Positions 31,366-40,849 are shown, numbered from the stretch's first letter. The stretch is 64,000 bases of DNA from Vibrio maerlii (GCF_003415655.1 NZ_QRHC01000003.1:364600-428599), one strand, 5' to 3'. Notes: generated by a model not told the origin, from the letters alone. Made by a program: numbers and translations.

Positions 31366-32934
31366 ATGGGCGCATTTGAAGAAAGTATTCATCCAAAGTT
31401 AGAGCAAGCTAGGACACAACTTGAGAAACTCAAGTTGCAGCAGAGAGACAACTCTTTGAAGTATCAAAGAGAAGTGAAAGTGCTTAAGCGACTGGTAGCA
31501 AACCTATCGACTTCGATTGGCAGTGAAGACTCGCGCCTACAGAACCAGCTTTTGTCGATCCGACAGGATTTAGAGCAACAAAAAGATGTCAGCAAGCTGA
31601 TTCCTCAGTTTGCCGTACTTGAACGCATGTTGAACTCCTCTCAGTTGAGCGACAGAAAACAATTTTCTCAGCTACATGAGCGTGTGCAGCAAGGTGGTGA
31701 AACACTGCTGCGTGTCATTGGTCTGCCAGCACAGTTAAAGCGCGACCTACGTAATCTACTTAACTTTGCCGATCAGCAAACCAAACCAGTAGCTCAACAA
31801 GCCACGGTACTTTTGAGCTTATATGAGCGTGCGATCAAGATCATCTCGAGCAATGGTAGGTTTGGCGACCCAGACTATGACGATGCCGCTAATCGTCTAT
31901 TAGTAGAGCAACTTGCACAGGAACTTCAACACCTTATAACTGAGCTTGATTTCCATGGTGAATCTGGCGATCGCTTGATGGATATTCGTACACGCCTGTT
32001 ATCTGAAAACGCACTCGATCAGTTACTCGAGTTAACTCTTGAAACACTGAAGCTAGTCATCGAGGGTACCAAGTATGAACGTAATACGTCTGAACAATTC
32101 CTTGAGCAGGTCAATAGCTCGATAGCGACTGCTATTAAGACAGCCGGAGGCAACCTTGATCAAAGTGAGGCCTATCAACAACATCGTTCTGAGATGAATC
32201 ATGAGTTGGAGACCTTAGTCACTCAGAGTAGAAACACACTGGCCCAAGACAACCTTAGTGCGGATAAACTCAAAGAGAGCTTGTCTCCGATTTTTTCTGA
32301 GTTAAGTAGCCTAACAGAGCGCCTTAAGAAAGCTGAAGAGCGTGAGAAAGCTCTACTTGAACGTATGAGCTACGGTAGTAACCAACTCAAATCTCTTCAA
32401 GAGACTACAATGGACTATCGTCGACGCTTGGATGATCAAGCACAACGTATGCTGCTTGACCCTCTCACTAAGGTATACAACCGTGCGGCGTTTACCGACC
32501 GCTTAGAGCTAGAGTTTAGGCGCTGGATTCGCACGCAGCATCCCCTTTATATAGCTCTAATCGACATCGACAACTTTAAGTCAGTCAATGATAGCTTTGG
32601 CTATACTGCTGGTGACAAAGCCCTGAAGATAATTGCTCGCACTGTTAGTAAGAACGCACAAGATACCGATACTGTTGCTCGCTTTGCAGGACAAGAGTTT
32701 ATCCTAATCATGCCTGAACAAAGCAAAGAAGCCGTCGAGAAACAGTTATCTAACATTCAAAATCAAATTAGACAGTTACCGTTTAAGTTTCGCGATCAGA
32801 ACCTATCCATCACCGCGACAGTCTCTATCTCTCGCTTTGAGGGTTCAGATACACCAGAAGCTGTGGTCGAACGGTTAGCGAAGGCTAGAGATAACGCGAA
32901 ACGCTTTGGCAATGAGCAACTGACCTTCAGCTAA
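31366..32934 (+). CDS. Cytoplasmic GGDEF-domain protein (AGQEF signature)
   Basis: A 522-residue soluble protein. The first 350 residues are helical and coiled-coil rich, with no recognised sensor domain. The C-terminal GGDEF domain (about 360-522) has DPLTKVYNRAAF and the metal/substrate loop LIDIDNFKSVNDSFGYTAGD. The active-site signature reads AGQEF (about 441-445) instead of GGDEF/GGEEF. Gln replaces the first acidic residue, and the inhibitory RxxD site is not preserved. AGDEF is tolerated in some Vibrio cyclases, but AGQEF makes activity doubtful. It could be a c-di-GMP or GTP sensor, or a weak cyclase. Confidence 0.85.
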   Translation: MGAFEESIHPKLEQARTQLEKLKLQQRDNSLKYQREVKVLKRLVANLSTSIGSEDSRLQNQLLSIRQDLEQQKDVSKLIPQFAVLERMLNSSQLSDRKQFSQLHERVQQGGETLLRVIGLPAQLKRDLRNLLNFADQQTKPVAQQATVLLSLYERAIKIISSNGRFGDPDYDDAANRLLVEQLAQELQHLITELDFHGESGDRLMDIRTRLLSENALDQLLELTLETLKLVIEGTKYERNTSEQFLEQVNSSIATAIKTAGGNLDQSEAYQQHRSEMNHELETLVTQSRNTLAQDNLSADKLKESLSPIFSELSSLTERLKKAEEREKALLERMSYGSNQLKSLQETTMDYRRRLDDQAQRMLLDPLTKVYNRAAFTDRLELEFRRWIRTQHPLYIALIDIDNFKSVNDSFGYTAGDKALKIIARTVSKNAQDTDTVARFAGQEFILIMPEQSKEAVEKQLSNIQNQIRQLPFKFRDQNLSITATVSISRFEGSDTPEAVVERLAKARDNAKRFGNEQLTFS

Positions 32935-32952
32935 CAACAAACACTTCAATAC

Positions 32953-32986
32953 AAACGGGCATCAATACGATGCCCGTTTTTTGTTG
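32953..32986 (+). terminator. Intrinsic terminator after the GGDEF gene
   Basis: An 11-bp stem AAACGGGCATC/GATGCCCGTTT is followed by a T run. Confidence 0.92.
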
Positions 32987-33134
32987 TTTTTTTCATATAC
33001 CTAGCTCGTACTATCAAAGAGAAAGTTCGCATTAAAAGCAAAACAGGTATATGGTTATTGAATGTGTTAAGTATCTAATTTTAAAGAATTAGCACTGGTC
33101 ATTGTAAGGTTATTATAATTAAAAGGAGGCCTAC

Positions 33135-34496
33135 ATGATTACTCATATCAGCCCTGCGGGAAGCATGGATCTTCTCTCTCAACTTGAAGTTGAGCGCCTT
33201 AAGAAAACCGCTGCAGGCGATCTATATCAACTATATCGAAACTGTACTCTCGCAGTGCTAAATTCAGGAAGTCATACCGACAATTCAAAAGAGCTGCTAG
33301 ATAAACACAAGTCGTTTGACGTCAATGTGATGCGTCGTGAACGTGGGATTAAGCTTGAGCTAAGTAACCCTCCAGAGCACGCATTTGTTGATGGACAGAT
33401 TATTAAGGGTATCCAAGAACATCTGTTTGCTGTGCTACGTGACATCGTTTATGTGGATACACAACTCGCGCAGATTCAAAACCTAAACCTAACCAATGCG
33501 ACTCACATTACTAACCTCGTGTTCTCAATACTGCGCAATGCTCGCGCGCTAACACCGGGCATTGAACCCAACCTCATTGTTTGTTGGGGCGGCCACTCAA
33601 TTAACCCTACCGAGTATCAATACACGCGGGAAGTGGGCAATGAGCTTGGCTTACGAGAACTCAATATCTGTACAGGATGTGGTCCAGGAGCGATGGAAGG
33701 CCCAATGAAAGGTGCCGCTATCGGCCACGCCAAGCAACGCTATCAAGAACAGCGCTACCTTGGTTTAACAGAGCCTTCGATCATTGCGGCAGAGCCACCT
33801 AATCCAATCGTGAATGAGTTGGTGATCATGCCAGACATCGAAAAACGCCTAGAGGCCTTCGTGCGTATGGCTCATGGCATCATAATCTTCCCTGGAGGTC
33901 CAGGCACTGCAGAAGAACTCCTCTACATTCTAGGTATCATGATGCATCCAGACAATGTTGAGCAGCCACTTCCTATCGTCCTTACAGGTCCTAAAGAGAG
34001 TGAAGCCTACTTCCGCTCTATTGATGCCTTTATCGCAGATACGCTCGGCCCTGATGCACAAAAGCATTACGAGATTGTTATTGATGATCCGGCAAAAGCG
34101 GCACGTATCATGAAGCAAGCGATGCCCGAAGTCCGCGAGCACCGTAAATCAACTGGGGATGCCTACAGTTTTAATTGGTCACTAAAGATTGACCCTGAGT
34201 TCCAACTCCCATTTGAACCCACTCATGAATCTATGGCCTCTCTAGACCTGCACTTGAACCAGCGACCAGAAAACCTTGCAGCAAGCTTGCGCCAAGCTTT
34301 CTCTGGTATCGTAGCAGGTAACGTAAAGTCAGAAGGTATTCAAGAAATTGAGAAGCACGGTCCGTTTATCATCGATGGTGATAAAGAGTTGATGAAGAAA
34401 ATGGATAAACTGTTATCTGACTTTGTTGAACAACAACGAATGAAGCTACCAGGTTCTGCTTATGTCCCTTGCTACCGAATTGCAGGGCAAGATTAA
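33135..34496 (+). CDS. ppnN: Nucleotide 5'-monophosphate nucleosidase PpnN (YgdH)
   Basis: A 453-residue LOG-family nucleosidase that cleaves purine and pyrimidine nucleoside 5'-monophosphates and is stimulated by (p)ppGpp in E. coli. The family motifs are [19 protein letters not shown] and [17 protein letters not shown] good GGAGG site precedes the ATG by a few bases. The next gene is xni. In E. coli the two are separated by sdaCB, which is absent here. Confidence 0.96.
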   Translation: MITHISPAGSMDLLSQLEVERLKKTAAGDLYQLYRNCTLAVLNSGSHTDNSKELLDKHKSFDVNVMRRERGIKLELSNPPEHAFVDGQIIKGIQEHLFAVLRDIVYVDTQLAQIQNLNLTNATHITNLVFSILRNARALTPGIEPNLIVCWGGHSINPTEYQYTREVGNELGLRELNICTGCGPGAMEGPMKGAAIGHAKQRYQEQRYLGLTEPSIIAAEPPNPIVNELVIMPDIEKRLEAFVRMAHGIIIFPGGPGTAEELLYILGIMMHPDNVEQPLPIVLTGPKESEAYFRSIDAFIADTLGPDAQKHYEIVIDDPAKAARIMKQAMPEVREHRKSTGDAYSFNWSLKIDPEFQLPFEPTHESMASLDLHLNQRPENLAASLRQAFSGIVAGNVKSEGIQEIEKHGPFIIDGDKELMKKMDKLLSDFVEQQRMKLPGSAYVPCYRIAGQD

Positions 34497-34545
34497 GTCA
34501 TATCACCTTGGTATAAGGTATAGTTATTTTTAATCTACAAGATAG

Positions 34546-34575
34546 AATAGAGAGCCAATTGGCTCTCTATTTGTA
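34546..34575 (+). terminator. Probable terminator between ppnN and xni
   Basis: An 11-bp stem AATAGAGAGCC/GGCTCTCTATT around AATT is followed by a weak T tract. It sits just ahead of the xni start. Confidence 0.65.
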
Positions 34576-34583
34576 TATGCTCT

Positions 34584-35354
34584 ATGTCTATTCATCTCGT
34601 TATCATTGATGCTCTCAACCTCATTCGCCGCGTGCACTCTGCACAACCGGACCCAAATGATATTGCCCGTACGAGCACAACCACGACTCGTACCCTAAAT
34701 CGAATCATAAAAGAGGCAGAGCCAACACACATGATTGCGGTATTTGACCATCACGAACAAGACCGTGGCTGGCGAGCAGAAGTCATTCCGAGCTATAAAG
34801 AAAACCGAAAACCAATGCCTGAACCTCTACTCAAAGGGCTCGAGCAGATCCAAGAAGCATGGTGGGAGTTGGGTATTGATTCACTTCTATCTGAGGGTGA
34901 CGAGGCAGACGATCTCATCGCTACCTTAGCCATGAAAGTCGCTAATCATGGCGAAAAGGTCACGATAGTTTCTACCGATAAAGGCTATTGTCAGATCCTC
35001 TCCCCTACTTTGCAGATTCGAGATTACTTCCAACACCGTTGGCTTGATGCACCATTCATCGAAAAAGAATTTGGTGTAAAACCACATCAACTTTCTGACT
35101 ATTGGGGACTCACCGGGATTAGTTCAAGCCAAGTCTCAGGAATACCTGGCGTAGGGCCTAAAGCGGCAAAAGAGATTCTTACTCAGTTTGACAATATTGA
35201 AGAGGCTCATGCATCTGAAGAGCTTGCTAAAAAATACCGCAAAAAGTTTGATGAGCATATTGAGATTGCAAGGAAGAGTAAGCAAGTAGCGGCGCTTAAG
35301 ACCGATATTGAGCTTGGGTTTAATTTGCAGGATATAAGGTTTGAGCAAAGCTAG
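34584..35354 (+). CDS. xni: Flap endonuclease Xni (ExoIX)
   Basis: A 256-residue 5'-3' exonuclease-fold protein. N-terminal acidic residues sit in IIDALNLIRRVH and SEGDEADDLIATLAMK. A helix-hairpin-helix lies in SGIPGVGPKAAKEILTQF. The family has flap endonuclease activity on branched DNA. The stop codon TAG is the TAG of the first 8-mer of repeat copy B, so the last codon and stop (AGC TAG) come from the repeat. The size matches the family, so nothing important seems lost. Confidence 0.95.
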   Translation: MSIHLVIIDALNLIRRVHSAQPDPNDIARTSTTTTRTLNRIIKEAEPTHMIAVFDHHEQDRGWRAEVIPSYKENRKPMPEPLLKGLEQIQEAWWELGIDSLLSEGDEADDLIATLAMKVANHGEKVTIVSTDKGYCQILSPTLQIRDYFQHRWLDAPFIEKEFGVKPHQLSDYWGLTGISSSQVSGIPGVGPKAAKEILTQFDNIEEAHASEELAKKYRKKFDEHIEIARKSKQVAALKTDIELGFNLQDIRFEQS

Positions 35355-35577
35355 AGAGCTAGAGAGCTAGAGAGCTAGAGAGCTAGAGAGCTAGAGAGCT
35401 AGAGAGCTAGAGAGCTAGAGAGCTAGAGAGCTAGAGAGCTAGAGAGCTAGAGAGCTAGAGAGCTAGAGTTTTGAGGGTTGGCGTAAACACGTCAACCCTT
35501 TTTTGACATCTTAAGTGTAAGGTAACTTGAATCTCGATATCTAGTTTTCCAGCAGCGGAGCGAACGAGTTATCTAGG
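35349..35577 (+). repeat. Composite dispersed repeat, copy B (xni/rlmM gap)
   Basis: The left array runs exactly from 35349 to 35468, giving 15 copies of an 8-mer (AGCTAGAG phase). The hairpin module is at 35475-35504 and the right module at 35530-35577. The right module reads CAGCAGCGGAGCGAACGAGTT where copy A has CAGTAGCGAAGCGAACTAGTT. It sits between convergent genes and begins inside the last codon of xni. Confidence 0.95.
35475..35504 (+). terminator. Hairpin terminator inside repeat copy B
   Basis: A 10-bp stem GGGTTGGCGT/ACGTCAACCC with one G-T pair and an AAAC loop is followed by TTTTTT. Confidence 0.87.
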
Positions 35578-35597
35578 ATCAAAGTACTCTTAATATC

Positions 35598-36689
35598 TTA
35601 GTGTGGCGAGATATTCGACAAACACTGAATATGAACCGTAATCTCTTCACGGTCATGATATAGGTGCTTGGCCTGCATCTTAAACTTCACCTTATTCTCG
35701 ATAAGGAACATTTTTAGGTTTTCGATATCTTGCAGAACTTCGTCGTAGCGACCTTTCATTGGTAGCTTAAGGTTAAATAGTGCTTCTTTCGCCCAGCCTT
35801 TAATGATCCACTCACCCATTAGGTGCGCAACACGTGCTGGCTTCTCGACCATGTCACATATGATCCAGGTTACGTTCTTACGGTCTGGTTCAAACTTAAA
35901 TCCATCCACCATATGGTGTTTAATTTGACCTGTTTCCATCAAGCTGTCAGCCATCATTCCGTTATCAACACAGTGAACAAACATAGAACGCTTCACTAGT
36001 TGATAGGTCCAACCACCAGGACATGCACCTAAGTCTACGCCCCACATACCCGGAGCCAAGCGCTCGTCCCACTCATCGCGTGGGATAAATACGTGGAAAG
36101 CTTCTTCAAGTTTCAGCGTTGAACGGCTTGGTGCATCCGCTGGGAACTTCAGACGCGGGATACCCATAAAGAACTTAGAGTTGTTACCTGGTAAAGAGTA
36201 ACCAACAAAACAGTGACCCGGCGCAACGAAACAAACGTGCAGCACTGGCTTCTTAGGGTTGTCATTCTTAAACAATAACCCCTTGCCACGAAGTGCTTGG
36301 CGTAGCGGCACAGTGAACTTACGGCAGAACTTAAGCAGCTCTTTTGCTTCATTGGTATCTGGTGTTTCGATACGAAGGTCGCCACACATTGGCATATCTT
36401 CAATATCAGCCAACTCAGAAAGAATTGGCGAGATGCGATCTTCCGATGGTAAATCGACAAACTCAGCTGCAACGGCAAACATCTGACGGGCAAAGATCAA
36501 AGATTGGAAATCCAAGCCTTTTACCAGTTTCGCTGCATCACCTTCTTGGTAGCATTCAAACAGAACGTATCCCGAGTTGCTCTTAACACGAGGGAAACCA
36601 TACACTTCCAGTTGCGTGGCTTTATCTTGGATTTCACCCGCACACTCTTTTTCAAATCCAGAGCGGCAATAAAGTAGTAAATGTTTCAC
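35598..36689 (-). CDS. rlmM: 23S rRNA (cytidine2498-2'-O)-methyltransferase RlmM
   Basis: A 363-residue enzyme with an N-terminal THUMP-like part and a C-terminal RrmJ-type methyltransferase. The SAM motif is [16 protein letters not shown], and [13 protein letters not shown] holds the catalytic aspartate. It is the last gene of the minus-strand run gcvA-hydrolase-ygdD-rlmM, similar to the E. coli order apart from the extra hydrolase. Confidence 0.96.
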   Translation of the reverse strand: MKHLLLYCRSGFEKECAGEIQDKATQLEVYGFPRVKSNSGYVLFECYQEGDAAKLVKGLDFQSLIFARQMFAVAAEFVDLPSEDRISPILSELADIEDMPMCGDLRIETPDTNEAKELLKFCRKFTVPLRQALRGKGLLFKNDNPKKPVLHVCFVAPGHCFVGYSLPGNNSKFFMGIPRLKFPADAPSRSTLKLEEAFHVFIPRDEWDERLAPGMWGVDLGACPGGWTYQLVKRSMFVHCVDNGMMADSLMETGQIKHHMVDGFKFEPDRKNVTWIICDMVEKPARVAHLMGEWIIKGWAKEALFNLKLPMKGRYDEVLQDIENLKMFLIENKVKFKMQAKHLYHDREEITVHIQCLSNISPH

Positions 36690-36698
36690 TGAGTTTCC

Positions 36699-37088
36699 TT
36701 AGGTAATCGTCAATGCTGCTTTGATGAACAGTGCCCAACCGAGCATAAAGAATAGTCCACCAAGAGGGGTAATAGGGCCAAACCATTTCACTCCAGTGAT
36801 AGCGAGCAGGTACAGGCTACCGCTGAAGAAAAGGATGCCGATAATAAAGCAAATTGCCGCGTAGCAAAACCATTTGTGGGCATTAATTGTCCTGGTTACT
36901 AGAATCAGTATCGCGCTCGCCACTATCGCAAACGTATGGACGAACTGATAAAGCACCCCAGTTTCAAAAACACCAATCAAGTATGGTGATAATGATGCTT
37001 TAAGGCCATGTGCAGCAAACGCTCCTAATGCCACACCACTGAGACCAAATACGCCTGCGATTGAGAGTAGTATTTTAGGAGACAACAT
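36699..37088 (-). CDS. ygdD: DUF423 inner-membrane protein YgdD
   Basis: A 129-residue protein with four membrane segments, beginning GVFGLSGVALGAFAAHGLK and ending with PITPLGGLFFMLGWALF. Both are hallmarks of DUF423. The function is unknown. Its start overlaps the stop of the hydrolase gene by one base, and it lies 9 bases upstream of rlmM. Confidence 0.92.
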   Translation of the reverse strand: MLSPKILLSIAGVFGLSGVALGAFAAHGLKASLSPYLIGVFETGVLYQFVHTFAIVASAILILVTRTINAHKWFCYAAICFIIGILFFSGSLYLLAITGVKWFGPITPLGGLFFMLGWALFIKAALTIT

Positions 37089-37732
37089 TAACCTTGCTCC
37101 TGATTGTCAAAACAATGGTTGATAAATGACGTTAAGCGTTCAACAGTGAAGGTGATATTTTGTTCATAGGTAAAACCAGAGCGCTTACGTGGTGAAAAGC
37201 TATGGTCTCCATCATTAATCCATTCAACCGTTACTTTATCTGAGAGCGAATATTCACTGACTTCCTCACGATTGCCGAAGGTGTCTCGCTCTCCTTGAAG
37301 AATTAGGGTTGGCTTAGAAATATCGGCTAGGTGCTCTCCCTTGAACTTATCCAACTTCTTCGGAGGATGAAATGGAAAACCTAGGCATGCCACACCGAGT
37401 ACCTGATCATGCTCGAAGCTTAGACTGGCCATCCGTCCGCCCATCGACTTACCGCCTATTACTACTTTTCCTTGTTGTTGCTCAATTATCTTCGCATAGG
37501 CTTCTAACAACTTTGGCGCTCTATCAGGTGGCCGGCGCTTACCATCAATAGCGCGCTTTGCCATATAGGGAAAATCAAAACGCACCACTCGGATGCCGTT
37601 ATCACTCAACCCTTTCGCCACATCTTGCATGAACTCATGGTCTTTACCAGCGCCCGCACCATGGGCAAACACAAAGGTACGAGTGTGTTCATCACCATCG
37701 ACAATTACAGGCAGCTCAATCTCATCACTCAT
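37088..37732 (-). CDS. Alpha/beta hydrolase (KANL3/Tex30-like)
   Basis: A 214-residue cytoplasmic alpha/beta hydrolase. The oxyanion strand is FVFAHGAGAGKD, the nucleophile elbow GGKSMGGRMAS, the acid region LILQGERDTFG and the histidine GDHSFSPRKRSG. This arrangement is typical of the KANL3/Tex30-type family. I start it at ATG (MSDEIELP), eight bases after AGGAGGA. That start lies 8 bases inside the end of gcvA, so the two are coupled. The substrate is unknown. The gene is not present at this place in E. coli. Confidence 0.85.
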   Translation of the reverse strand: MSDEIELPVIVDGDEHTRTFVFAHGAGAGKDHEFMQDVAKGLSDNGIRVVRFDFPYMAKRAIDGKRRPPDRAPKLLEAYAKIIEQQQGKVVIGGKSMGGRMASLSFEHDQVLGVACLGFPFHPPKKLDKFKGEHLADISKPTLILQGERDTFGNREEVSEYSLSDKVTVEWINDGDHSFSPRKRSGFTYEQNITFTVERLTSFINHCFDNQEQG

Positions 37733-38633
37733 CAAACATATCCTCCTGCTCACTTTGCGCCTTCGCAATCATCCAATCCCTAAAGGTCGCAATACGACCC
37801 ATGTCGGCTTGCTTATCGTGACAAACGACATAAAAGGCGTTCTTGCTCACCAGCACCTCATCAAACGGCGCAATCAAACGCCCAGCTTCAATTTCTGGCT
37901 GTGCCAATACGTTGTTGCCCAAAGCAACGCCTTGGCCGTGTGCCGCAGCTTGGAGCACCATAGTCGAATGACTGAAGATCGGTCCATGGTTCACATTCAC
38001 ACCATCAATCTCATTCTGTTTCACGAACTGTTTCCATGCTTTTCGTGAGGTGTCATGAAGTAACGTATGCTGCCCCAAATCAGTGAGAGATTCTAATGGC
38101 TTACTGCCCAACAAAAGACTCGGTGAACACAAAGGAACTAAATACTCTTGGTAAAGTTTGTCTGCACGAAGCCCAGGCCAATTACCTCGACCATAGTAAA
38201 TCGCGACGTCTACATCATCCGTTAATGAGCCTTCGTCCATATCCACAGCTTTGATTCGAACATCAATGTCTGGCTCTTGCGCATTAAAGTCGGCTAAACG
38301 AGGCACCAACCATTGAATGGCAAAACTCGGCTGCATACTGATTGTTAAGGCCCCTTTCTCACTGCGCTCTAATACTTTATCAGTAGCCTCGGAAAGTGAG
38401 GTGAAGATGTCTTTAATATCAAGAAAATAACTCTGCCCTTCCTCAGTCAAAAGTAATGAGCGATTACGACGACGGAATAATTTAAGCGATAAGAACTCTT
38501 CAAGAGACTTAATCTGATGACTCACTGCTGCCTGAGTAACAAACAACTCTTCAGCAGCTCGGGTGAAACTAAGATGACGCGCCGCCGCTTCGAACACACG
38601 CAGCGAATTTAGAGGGGGAAGACGTCTGGACAT
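37725..38633 (-). CDS. gcvA: Glycine cleavage system transcriptional regulator GcvA
   Basis: LysR-family regulator of 302 residues, against 305 in E. coli. The N-terminal helix-turn-helix is in NSLRVFEAAARHLSFTRAAE and the effector domain follows. GcvA controls the gcvTHP operon in response to glycine and activates gcvB. The start giving MSRRLPPLNSL is chosen because it aligns with the family. It is divergent from the gcvB RNA, as in E. coli. Confidence 0.94.
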   Translation of the reverse strand: MSRRLPPLNSLRVFEAAARHLSFTRAAEELFVTQAAVSHQIKSLEEFLSLKLFRRRNRSLLLTEEGQSYFLDIKDIFTSLSEATDKVLERSEKGALTISMQPSFAIQWLVPRLADFNAQEPDIDVRIKAVDMDEGSLTDDVDVAIYYGRGNWPGLRADKLYQEYLVPLCSPSLLLGSKPLESLTDLGQHTLLHDTSRKAWKQFVKQNEIDGVNVNHGPIFSHSTMVLQAAAHGQGVALGNNVLAQPEIEAGRLIAPFDEVLVSKNAFYVVCHDKQADMGRIATFRDWMIAKAQSEQEDMFDE

Positions 38634-38671
38634 TTCCTGCAAACCAACCATTAGTTTTATTTATGCGAAAC

Positions 38672-38677
38672 ATTATA
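38672..38677 (-). promoter_or_regulatory. Candidate gcvA -10 box
   Basis: The minus strand reads TATAAT about 40 bases upstream of the gcvA start. No convincing -35 box was found, and the region is shared with the gcvB promoter. Confidence 0.45.
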
Positions 38678-38686
38678 AATTGTCCG

Positions 38687-38716
38687 TTGTTTTACAGCCA
38701 GAGAAATTCTATATTT
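38687..38716 (+). promoter_or_regulatory. Candidate gcvB promoter
   Basis: TTGTTT and TATATT are separated by 18 bases. This predicts a start near 38723, about 25 bases earlier than the conserved 5' ACTTCCT of gcvB. The exact start is therefore open. Confidence 0.45.
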
Positions 38717-38746
38717 CTCTCCGCGGTGATGGCCTGAACGGCTTAA

Positions 38747-38918
38747 CTTCCTCTGAAGTTAATTGGCTGTCTTACCGTAATGTTGTGTTTGCAAGCTCGT
38801 ATTTCGAGTTCGGTAGAGTTCTACCACAATGCAACGTCCTTCTGTGACGGTGCATTTACTTCCTGTTTTTGACTTGTCTGTCAGATTTTTAACACCGCCT
38901 TTATGGCGGTGTTTTTTT
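38747..38918 (+). ncRNA. gcvB: GcvB small regulatory RNA
   Basis: An Hfq-dependent sRNA that represses many amino-acid transporter mRNAs. Recognition rests on four points: position divergent from gcvA, a 5' ACTTCCT, the GT-rich seed TGTTGTGTTTGC at 38781-38792, and the conserved ACTTCCTGTTTTTGACTTGTCTGTC-type block near 38860-38885. It ends in the terminator AACACCGCC/GGCGGTGTT with a T run. The length is about 172 bases, or about 195 if transcription starts at the upstream promoter candidate. Repeat copy C begins 8 bases after it. Confidence 0.92.
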
Positions 38919-38925
38919 ATGCGTA

Positions 38926-39118
38926 AGAGCTAGAGAGCTAGAGAGCTAGAGAGCTAGAGAGCTAGAGAGCTAGAGAGCTAGAGAGCTAGAGAGCTAGAGA
39001 GCTAGAGAGCTAGAGAGCTAGAGAGCTAGAATTTTGAGGGTTGGCGTAAACACGTCAACCTTTTTTAACGTCTAAAGGTAATTGAATCTAGATATCTAGT
39101 TTTCCAGCAGCGAAGCGA
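38926..39118 (+). repeat. Composite dispersed repeat, copy C (gcvB/thiI gap)
   Basis: About 13 tandem AGAGCTAG units (38926-39030), the hairpin module (39039-39066) and a right module (39085-39118). The right module matches the others up to CAGCAGCGAAGCGA and then diverges, so its closing arm is missing. It lies between the gcvB terminator and the thiI terminator, which converge. Confidence 0.94.
39039..39066 (+). terminator. Hairpin terminator inside repeat copy C
   Basis: A 9-bp stem GGTTGGCGT/ACGTCAACC with an AAAC loop is followed by TTTTTT. It is redundant here because gcvB already has its own terminator. Confidence 0.8.
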
Positions 39119-39135
39119 TCCTGACTATCTTGCAC

Positions 39136-39170
39136 AAAAAAGCGCAAACCGAACGAACGATTTGCGCTTC
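39136..39170 (-). terminator. Intrinsic terminator after thiI
   Basis: On the minus strand, AAGCGCAAA pairs with TTTGCGCTT and is followed by TTTTTG. Confidence 0.85.
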
Positions 39171-39200
39171 TATTCAAGCCAGTACTTTGACTTTAGCTAC

Positions 39201-40649
39201 CTACGGGCGGTAAACCTTCACATTGCTGTAGCCTTGCTCTTGCAGGTATAGTGCCTGAAGACGGCTCATTACACCACGGTCACAGTACAGTAGGTACTCT
39301 TTAGACTGGTCTAGATCACCGAACTTAGTGCTTAGTTTGAAGAATGGGATGTGAACAACTTCGACACCATCGATCTCTAGAGGGCTTTCGTCCTCTTCTT
39401 CCACACTACGGATATCGAGGACAGTCGCATCGTTACCTACCGATTGAACTTGTTCAACTTCTGGCGCTTGCTCTTGACTCTCTTTCTCGATATCACGGAT
39501 GTCCATCATGCGAGAGTCAGCAACAACTTGCTCTAGTACAGCAAAATCAAACTTCGCTTCTTCACGTTCAAGCTTCTCTTTTACTGCTTTTACTGTTGGC
39601 TTCTTGGAGATAACGCCACAGTACTCAGGCATTGTCTTAGCGAAGTCTTCAGTACCGATTTCACGAGCAAGATCGATAATGTCTTCTTTATCCCAGTTGA
39701 TAAGAGGACGAAGAATCAACGTATCGGTCACGCCATCGATATGGCGCAGGTTCGTTAGCGTCTGGCTTGATACTTGACCTAGCGCTTCGCCGGTTACCAG
39801 TGCTTCAATACCGTACTTTTCCGCCAGCATACCACCAGCACGCATAAACATACGCTTCAGTACCACGCCCATTTGGCCGTCATCCACTTTCTCGAGAATT
39901 TCAGCGACAACAGGTTCAAAGTCCACAGACAAGAACTTCACTTTCGCTGAAGAGCCGTATTTGTTCCAAAGGAAGTGAGCAACTTGCTTAACACCGATCT
40001 CGTGAGCAGGGCCACCTAGGTTAAAGAAGCAGTAATGCGTTTTAGAGCCGCGCTTGATATGTAGGTAACTTGATACACCAGAGTCAAAGCCACCAGAAAT
40101 CAGGCTCAATACATCTTCTTGCGTGCCAAGAGGGAAACCACCTAAACCTTTGTGACGAGCAATGATTTGGTTTAGCTTGTCATTCGCAATTTCAACCTTA
40201 ACCGTCACGTCAGGATCTTTTAGCTTCACGCGAGCTGAATCTACCGCTTGGTTTAGACCGCCACCTACGTAACGCTCCAGTTCGATAGAGGTAAAGTCGT
40301 GCTTACCACGACGCTTTGCACGTACAGAGAAAGTCTTGCCTTCAATATCTGCACGGCTACGCTCTAGTACTTGTTCAAAGATATTGTGAAGATCAGTAAA
40401 CTCAGATTGCTGAACTTCTAGAATATGGTGAATACCCGGAGTTTGCGTCAGGATCTCTAGTACTTCGTTGTAGTATTTATCACTCTCAGAAGTCACTTCA
40501 ATATGATCTCTACGGTTGAATACCGCCACAGACTCCGTTCTGCGTTGAATGATGATACGAATGTTACATTCAAGAATTCTCGTAAAGCGTTTACGAACTG
40601 ATTCACTTTTTACAAAAATTTCTGGATGTGGCTTAACAATAAATTTCAT
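39201..40649 (-). CDS. thiI: tRNA 4-thiouridine synthase / thiamine thiazole sulfur carrier ThiI
   Basis: A 482-residue protein, the E. coli length. Domains in order are a ferredoxin-like and THUMP RNA-binding region, a PP-loop adenylation domain ([11 protein letters not shown]), and a C-terminal rhodanese domain with the persulfide cysteine in [12 protein letters not shown]. The partner cysteine is in [11 protein letters not shown]. It makes s4U8 in tRNA and supplies sulfur for the thiazole of thiamine. I reject the 23-residue upstream extension because [12 protein letters not shown] is the family N-terminus. Strong codon bias suggests good expression. Confidence 0.97.
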   Translation of the reverse strand: MKFIVKPHPEIFVKSESVRKRFTRILECNIRIIIQRRTESVAVFNRRDHIEVTSESDKYYNEVLEILTQTPGIHHILEVQQSEFTDLHNIFEQVLERSRADIEGKTFSVRAKRRGKHDFTSIELERYVGGGLNQAVDSARVKLKDPDVTVKVEIANDKLNQIIARHKGLGGFPLGTQEDVLSLISGGFDSGVSSYLHIKRGSKTHYCFFNLGGPAHEIGVKQVAHFLWNKYGSSAKVKFLSVDFEPVVAEILEKVDDGQMGVVLKRMFMRAGGMLAEKYGIEALVTGEALGQVSSQTLTNLRHIDGVTDTLILRPLINWDKEDIIDLAREIGTEDFAKTMPEYCGVISKKPTVKAVKEKLEREEAKFDFAVLEQVVADSRMMDIRDIEKESQEQAPEVEQVQSVGNDATVLDIRSVEEEDESPLEIDGVEVVHIPFFKLSTKFGDLDQSKEYLLYCDRGVMSRLQALYLQEQGYSNVKVYRP

Positions 40650-40789
40650 AATTTCTTCGCAGTTTAAGGACGGCCTACACTTTGTTCTCGAGAACAAAAC
40701 TCTGACCATCTCAATCAAAATTCATTTAATTCGTTCTTATCTAAATAGACGTTCGATAAGAAAGGCGCAAGATTATACATGAATTGAAT

Positions 40790-40823
40790 CAAAAATAACA
40801 AAGCGCCAGTGTATTTCTACGCT
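40790..40823 (-). terminator. Intrinsic terminator after pomB
   Basis: The stem AAGCGCCAG/CTGGCGCTT, extended by three more pairs with a wobble, is followed on the minus strand by TTTGTTATTTTT. It separates pomAB from thiI. Confidence 0.85.
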
Positions 40824-40849
40824 GGCGCTTTTCTAAAGGATTAACTCGA

